Shown here: positions 59,302 through 64,000 of the stretch, piece by piece
Layout: every line of letters starts with the position of its first letter
Numbering within the stretch: the stretch's first letter is position 1
Source: Buddleja alternifolia
Taxonomy: Eukaryota; Streptophyta; Magnoliopsida; Lamiales; Scrophulariaceae
Direction of reading: 5' to 3'
Length of the DNA: 64,000 bases
NCBI GenBank assembly: GCA_019426215.1
Contig: CM033396.1
Span: forward strand, 24,009,101-24,073,100
Made by a program: the position numbers and the translations under genes
The notes under the pieces: generated by a model
The model's database searches: none
The model's input: only the letters and a program-made list of their open reading frames with translations
Told to the model about the DNA's origin: nothing

Positions 59302-61062
59302 TGTTGTGAATCCTGGATTCATGCGTAGCGGACATGATAAAAACATATCCGAATTCACATTTGTATCACTTTTGGGTTTTAATAATTTTCCATGCAATTT
59401 CTGAAAAATATGTATGAGGATGAAATCTAATTCCATCATTTTTACTAACCTTTTGATTTTGATGAAAGTCTTGATCTTCCGTATAGCAGCAATTCAGAAC
59501 TTCTGCCTCTAGATATCACGTCAGAACGAGTTTCGAAGAAAAATTCTCCACCTTTAGACCTACTATGGTTGACGACTTACACTAGGGGGGGAGAGAATAT
59601 TTTTCCCTTCTTTCTTTGCAGTCAAGTCTAATTGTGAGAGTTAGGTTTTGATTGAACCAGTGATAGGTATTTATAAGGAGAGATGGACTTGGAATTAACT
59701 AATTCCTTGAGCCCATCAAACTCCTCCAAATCCGGCTATCACACGCCCCACCTTATTATTATTGGGCTAAGTTGACTTTCAGCTTAGTCCAATTATTAAT
59801 TATGTTCAATATATTTTAATCCAATTAAAATATAATACTAATTAATACTCCACCATATTAAATAATCTAATTATTTAATAAAAGGGTGAGTATAATAAAT
59901 AAGTCTATTTATTTATTATAATTAATTTATTTCCATTAATCTAATTAATCAAATAAATTAATGCGTTCATAATAAACACATCTAAGTATTTATTATTAAT
60001 TTATTTCCATTAATCCAATTAATCAAATAAATTAATTTGCTCATCAAATAGCAAATTACCTAATTTATGTAACTGACAACGAAAGAATTCTCTTTGCTCA
60101 ATTCCTTTTAAGCGCGATTCTCTAGGTTCGTTTCAATTGGCATTTGGAGGAAACCAAGGATGTGAGTGTCACTAAACCAGTCACGTGGACTCATATCGAA
60201 ACCCAATTGAAACGAATGGATCAACACAAACATTTAGGTCACAGATAGCATGTGAGTATAAGCCCTTCACTGTAACATCCTGATCGAGTGAGAGTCATGG
60301 AATATATCAAACTCACAGGACTTGATGTTGTGCTTTAGGGAATCATAGTAAGTTGAAATTAATGAACTACCCTTGTGTACTATACATAAGTTAGTTCTCC
60401 TACTTTAGCCAAAGACTTATAATTTCATTTACCTATGATCGCACAGGACGTTAACTCGTTACTACCCGAGACAGTGAATCCCCTATTGGCAATCACCGAA
60501 TAATTGCCACTTGTCCTTTTGAACCGCACTTTGAGGTTGACCCCACCAAAGAGTGAAATGAATCTAACTACTCTAATAACTCGTTCAGGGTCACAAGTCC
60601 AATTTTCGTGAATCCTCAGGTCTAAGGCTCACGCACACTACCGCGACCAATAACTCAATCATTGACTATCCAAGAGTAAATGCCCATGTGATCGTATTAC
60701 GGCGAGCCGTGTTCGAATATGTCAATTCCATTGACATATTCAAAGTGACCGACTGACACTCTTTGTCAAAGCTTGCGTCATACAAGTCTGGTCTTAATGC
60801 CTAATTAAGACTCGTCGACTTGCGAACTCTGGTTTAAATTAACAAGGAACTGATACTTCTAGTGTCCATCTCCTTAGACCATTGAGGAATAGAAGCTCTT
60901 TCTTGATTACCTTGGACTTATTTGTTCAATACTTATATTAATGCCATCAAGATTGATATGAACAAAAACTATGCCTTTATAAATGAATAAAAGTTTGTAC
61001 AACATAAATATAATGCCCTAATAATCTAATTCCTCTATGGCATGGAGGGCATAATCCTAACA
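59302..61062 (-). mobile_element. solo LTR in LINE RNase H
   Basis: 1761 bp, TGTTGTGAATCC to ATAATCCTAACA, flanked exactly by AAGCA (59297-59301, 61063-61067). Same family as 16782-18567: shared TAGGTTCGTTTC, GAGGAAACCAA, AACCAGTCACGTGG, GAGTGAGAGTCATGG, TGAGGTTGACCCCACCAAA-like and terminal blocks. Confidence 0.88.
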
Positions 61063-64000
61063 AAGCAGTCGCCTTCTACTTGAATGTTCCTCCAACCCAT
61101 CCTCCTGGCCAACCGAATTGCCTCTAAAGCAGCCAAAGCTTCCTCCACCTCCGGAGTTGCTCGATATCCCAATCTTTGCTGCCGCTACGCTACACATAAG
61201 CCATGCGAGTTTCTTCCAATACATCGGGCTCCGATTGCTAGTGAATTATCAAACACCACTCCATCAAAGTTCACCTTGATCACCGGCCCCGTTTGTGGTA
61301 TCCAGCGCTCGTCATGGTCCGCCAGTACTAGTGGTGGACACGACTCCATGGCCTCCTTATACCTAGAACAAATAGCTCTGCCCTTAGCAACAATGCCATC
61401 ATCAGGTGAAGTAGTAAGCTTATCCATGATAGAAGAGTTCTTATTGCTCTATAGCAACCAACATGAAGTTAAGAAAAGATGATAATCTTTCTTCTCCATT
61501 TTTGCGTGACAATGTCTGAACCAGGCTTCCACATCTGAGCTCTAAAAGGAAACTATATGCCAAGAGAGATTAGACAAAGCCCAATTTAGTCTCACAAAAG
61601 AACATGTCAACAGGGCATGCTTTGAATCCTCCTCTCTCGAACCACAAAAAGAACAACACGTATCCACCGAAACCCCACGCCTTTTCAAATTGCATGCCGT
61701 CGGGATCGCATGCTTGCTTCCCTTCTAGCCAAAGACCCTAATTTTTGGGGCCACCTTAGCACCCCATATGAACTTCCAAGTTCGATCCACGTATCCCTCA
61801 TTTGTACCCGACGAGGATCCCTTGGTTGTCGAAGCTATCTCCTTCGCTACATGATATGCGCTCCTCACTAAAAAACACCCATTCTTTGTGTAGTGCCAAA
61901 CAATCTTATCTTCATTATTTCGTGACCCCAATGGGATCAACATAATACATTTCACATCGTCCTGCCAAAAATTTTCCTCCAACCGCTGTATGTTCCACCA
62001 CCCCGTTTCTTTGTCGATCAAATCCCTAACTCTTGTGTCTTCCGGTAGAAGCCTCACTGGTGTTTGGATCATGAATTTTCTCGATCTAGGCAACCACGGG
62101 TCTTCCCATACTTGAATCTATTCCCCTGACCCCACTCTCCATCGGCAACCCCCTTTAAGAATGAAAAGAGCAGCCCTTATACTTCTCCAGGTGTAAGACG
62201 GGCCCGACCCTTCTGCCGCCGCAAAAAGATCCATCTCTGGGAAATAATGAGCCCTTAGAAATCGATTCAGGAAACACGCTGGGTTCTGTAAAATTCTCCA
62301 TCGTTGCTTAGCTAACATAGCTAAGTTAAATTCTTTTAGCACTTTGAACCCAATGCCACCCTCTTCTATCTTTTCACATAGCTTAGACCAAGCAAACCAA
62401 TGAATCTTTTTTACTTCACGGTTATTCCACCAGAAATTAGCCATTGAAGATTCTATCTCCCTAAGAAGATAATTTGGCAAAGTGAAATAACTCATGGCAT
62501 AAGTCGGTATTGATTGTATGACAGCTTTCAATAGAATTTCTTTCTCCGCCTGAGACAAAAACTTGGAACTCCATCCATCTAACTTATTATGAATTCTATC
62601 CTGAATTGATGCAAACACCTCCATCCGGGTCTTTCACACCACTACCGGTAGACCAAGATATTTGTCGTGCTTTTCTGCCAGTTGTACCTCCCAAACTACA
62701 CGCCAAATTTTCCTTCTCTCCCTCGGGCGTATTTTTACTAAAAACCACCATCGACTTCTGTAAATTTATTTCCTGTCCCAACGCCTTTGCACATCGCTGA
62801 AAAAGATTTTTTAAACACCTCATGGCCGTCTCCATCACATGACAATGCAAATAACAGATGACTCACACTCAGAGCAGTGCGTGCAATGCGAACCCCCACC
62901 AAATTTTCTGCATTCTTCTCCACCTGTAACATACAACTGAAAACCTCCGCACATAAAAGGAATAAATAGGGGGAAAGAGAGGGTCTCCTTGACGAATTCC
63001 TCTCTGGGGGATAAGGTAAGCAAATTGAGACCCCGTCAGCATAAAATATTATGAAACAGAAGAGATACAATGCATTATAAGTTCCACTAAGGAATGATGA
63101 AATCCTAACTTCTCTAAACTATCCGAAGAAAGATCCACTCGACCTTGTCGTATGCTCTGCTCATGTCAAGTTTTAGGGCTGCATGACCCTCTTTACCCCA
63201 AGACTTGTTTTTCAGATAGTGATTTATTTCATAGGCAACAAGAATATTGTCGGATATAAGACGGCTAGGGATGAAAACAGATTGGATTTCTGAGACAATA
63301 TCATGAAGAAAAGGCTTAATACGGTTAGCTATGGTTTTTGAGGCCATTTTATATATCACATAGCATAAACTAATGGGCCTAAACTAGGTAATGAACTCAG
63401 GATTATCACATTTAGGAATGAGGACAACATGTGTAAAATTAAGTTTAAGAACAAATTAACGGGAATTAAATAGGTTTAGAACACAAGAGGATACATCTTT
63501 TCCAACTATGGGCCAGGATTTCTTAAAAAATAAAGGAGACATACCGTCGGGCCCCGGGATTTCAACGGGTGATTTGTGAAAGAGAGTGTGTCAGCTCCAT
63601 TGTTGTGAATTTCGTCGTCATCTACTCGTTCATAACATCTATAACTCGAGGCTGAATCAATTCCATCACTAATTCCAAATCCTGAGTAGAAGGATTAATG
63701 GAAGCAACGATATTTCCAAAATAGTCAGTAATAATGCTTTGAACTTCCTCATCCTTATCTCGCCAAACCCCTTCACTATCTTTAAGATGCAAAATTGAGT
63801 TTCGTCTTCTCTTATCAGACGCACTCGTATGAAAGAAAGTGGTATTTTGGTCTCCATCTTTTAACCACGGTGCTCGGCTTCTTTGTTTCCAGCCGGTTTC
63901 TTCCTTTGCCAATAACTCCTCTAGCTCAGTTCTAATCACCTCTTCCTCTTGCCTAGATAAGTTTGAAGTCCCACATACCCGTAACTCTTTTAACCGTTCC
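61063..64000 (-). pseudogene. LINE ORF2: RT, zf-RVT and first half of RNase H
   Basis: From right to left: an RT N-terminal region (63939-63622, WLKDGDQNTTFFH), the PGPDG box near 63555, IANRIKPFLHDIVSEIQSVF and LKLDMSRAYDKVEWIFL (63359-63114), and LSPYLFLLCAEVFSCML (about 62960). The catalytic FADD box is missing: the frame reads SHLLFALSCDGDG near 62850, consistent with a small deletion. The thumb and zf-RVT follow (62624-61725, ending WKFIWGAKVAPKIRVFG and then a stop). RNase H begins at 61427-61185 with VIKVNFDGVVFDN, shifts frame, and reads to VEGDC at the solo LTR border. Inactive. Confidence 0.88.

Larger units (their letters stand above)
59037..64000 (-). mobile_element. second L1-type LINE, 5' end outside window
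   Basis: Minus-strand LINE with RT, zf-RVT and RNase H in order from 64000 down to 59068, then a poly-A tail seen as a T run at 59037-59045. It is a different copy from the LINE at 15200 but of a related family (shared SIPTYAM, ANFWWNN and DLIDKETGWWN blocks). A solo LTR (59302-61062) interrupts it. Confidence 0.9.

Noticed and set aside
1..64000. CRISPR arrays, rRNA, tRNA genes, bacterial operons
   Set aside because: None seen. The regular repeats present are (TA)n runs, the 170-bp units and transposon ends; the tRNA-like words are retroelement primer sites.

Overview
The window is nuclear DNA of a flowering plant, probably a eudicot. It is AT-rich, one intron-containing gene of a plant-specific family is present (a heavy-metal-associated isoprenylated protein), and most of the rest is plant transposable elements: Ty3/gypsy chromovirus, Copia-type LTRs, L1-type LINEs, a Tat-like gypsy LTR with a tRNA-Asp primer site, and MITEs. 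No bacterial, organellar or rRNA/tRNA genes were seen.

Layout. 1-4834: a decayed chromovirus on the minus strand with one LTR in view. 5360-5760: a possible LINE fragment. 5784-26003: a nest of insertions. A Tourist-like MITE is split by a gutted LTR element (5842-15036, flanked by ATATG), which itself carries a solo LTR (8082-9566, flanked by GTTTT). The MITE is split again by a plus-strand LINE (about 15200-25804). That LINE is interrupted by a solo LTR (16782-18567, flanked by CTGGA) and by a 2.6-kb palindrome made of two inverted copies of one LTR (21463-24081, flanked by GAAAG).

22750-34923 and 34924-47114 are two tandem copies of one 12.2-kb segment: the right half of the palindrome, the 3' half of the LINE, and about 9 kb without genes that carries small DNA elements. 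The left breakpoint of the duplication falls at the edge of the palindrome loop, with CTAG shared at the junction.

47119-49080 holds a nested MITE pair. 49754-51567 is the only intact gene I can support: five exons, 327 residues, two HMA metal-binding domains and a C-terminal CTIM prenylation box. 52764-53277 is a further solo LTR. 53283-59036 has no genes but holds two tail-only retro-insertions, a CACTA-like element, two hairpins and a three-unit tandem repeat of about 170 bp. 59037-64000 is a second LINE on the minus strand, broken inside its RNase H domain by another solo LTR (59302-61062, flanked by AAGCA) of the same family as the one at 16782.

The most unusual feature is the palindrome. 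Its left arm is a complete LTR followed by exactly an 18-nt primer-binding site, and then the LTR runs back in reverse. Both outer ends are therefore U3 ends flanked by one target duplication. This is what a folded or template-switched plus-strand strong-stop DNA would look like after integration. The later 12-kb tandem duplication starts at its centre.
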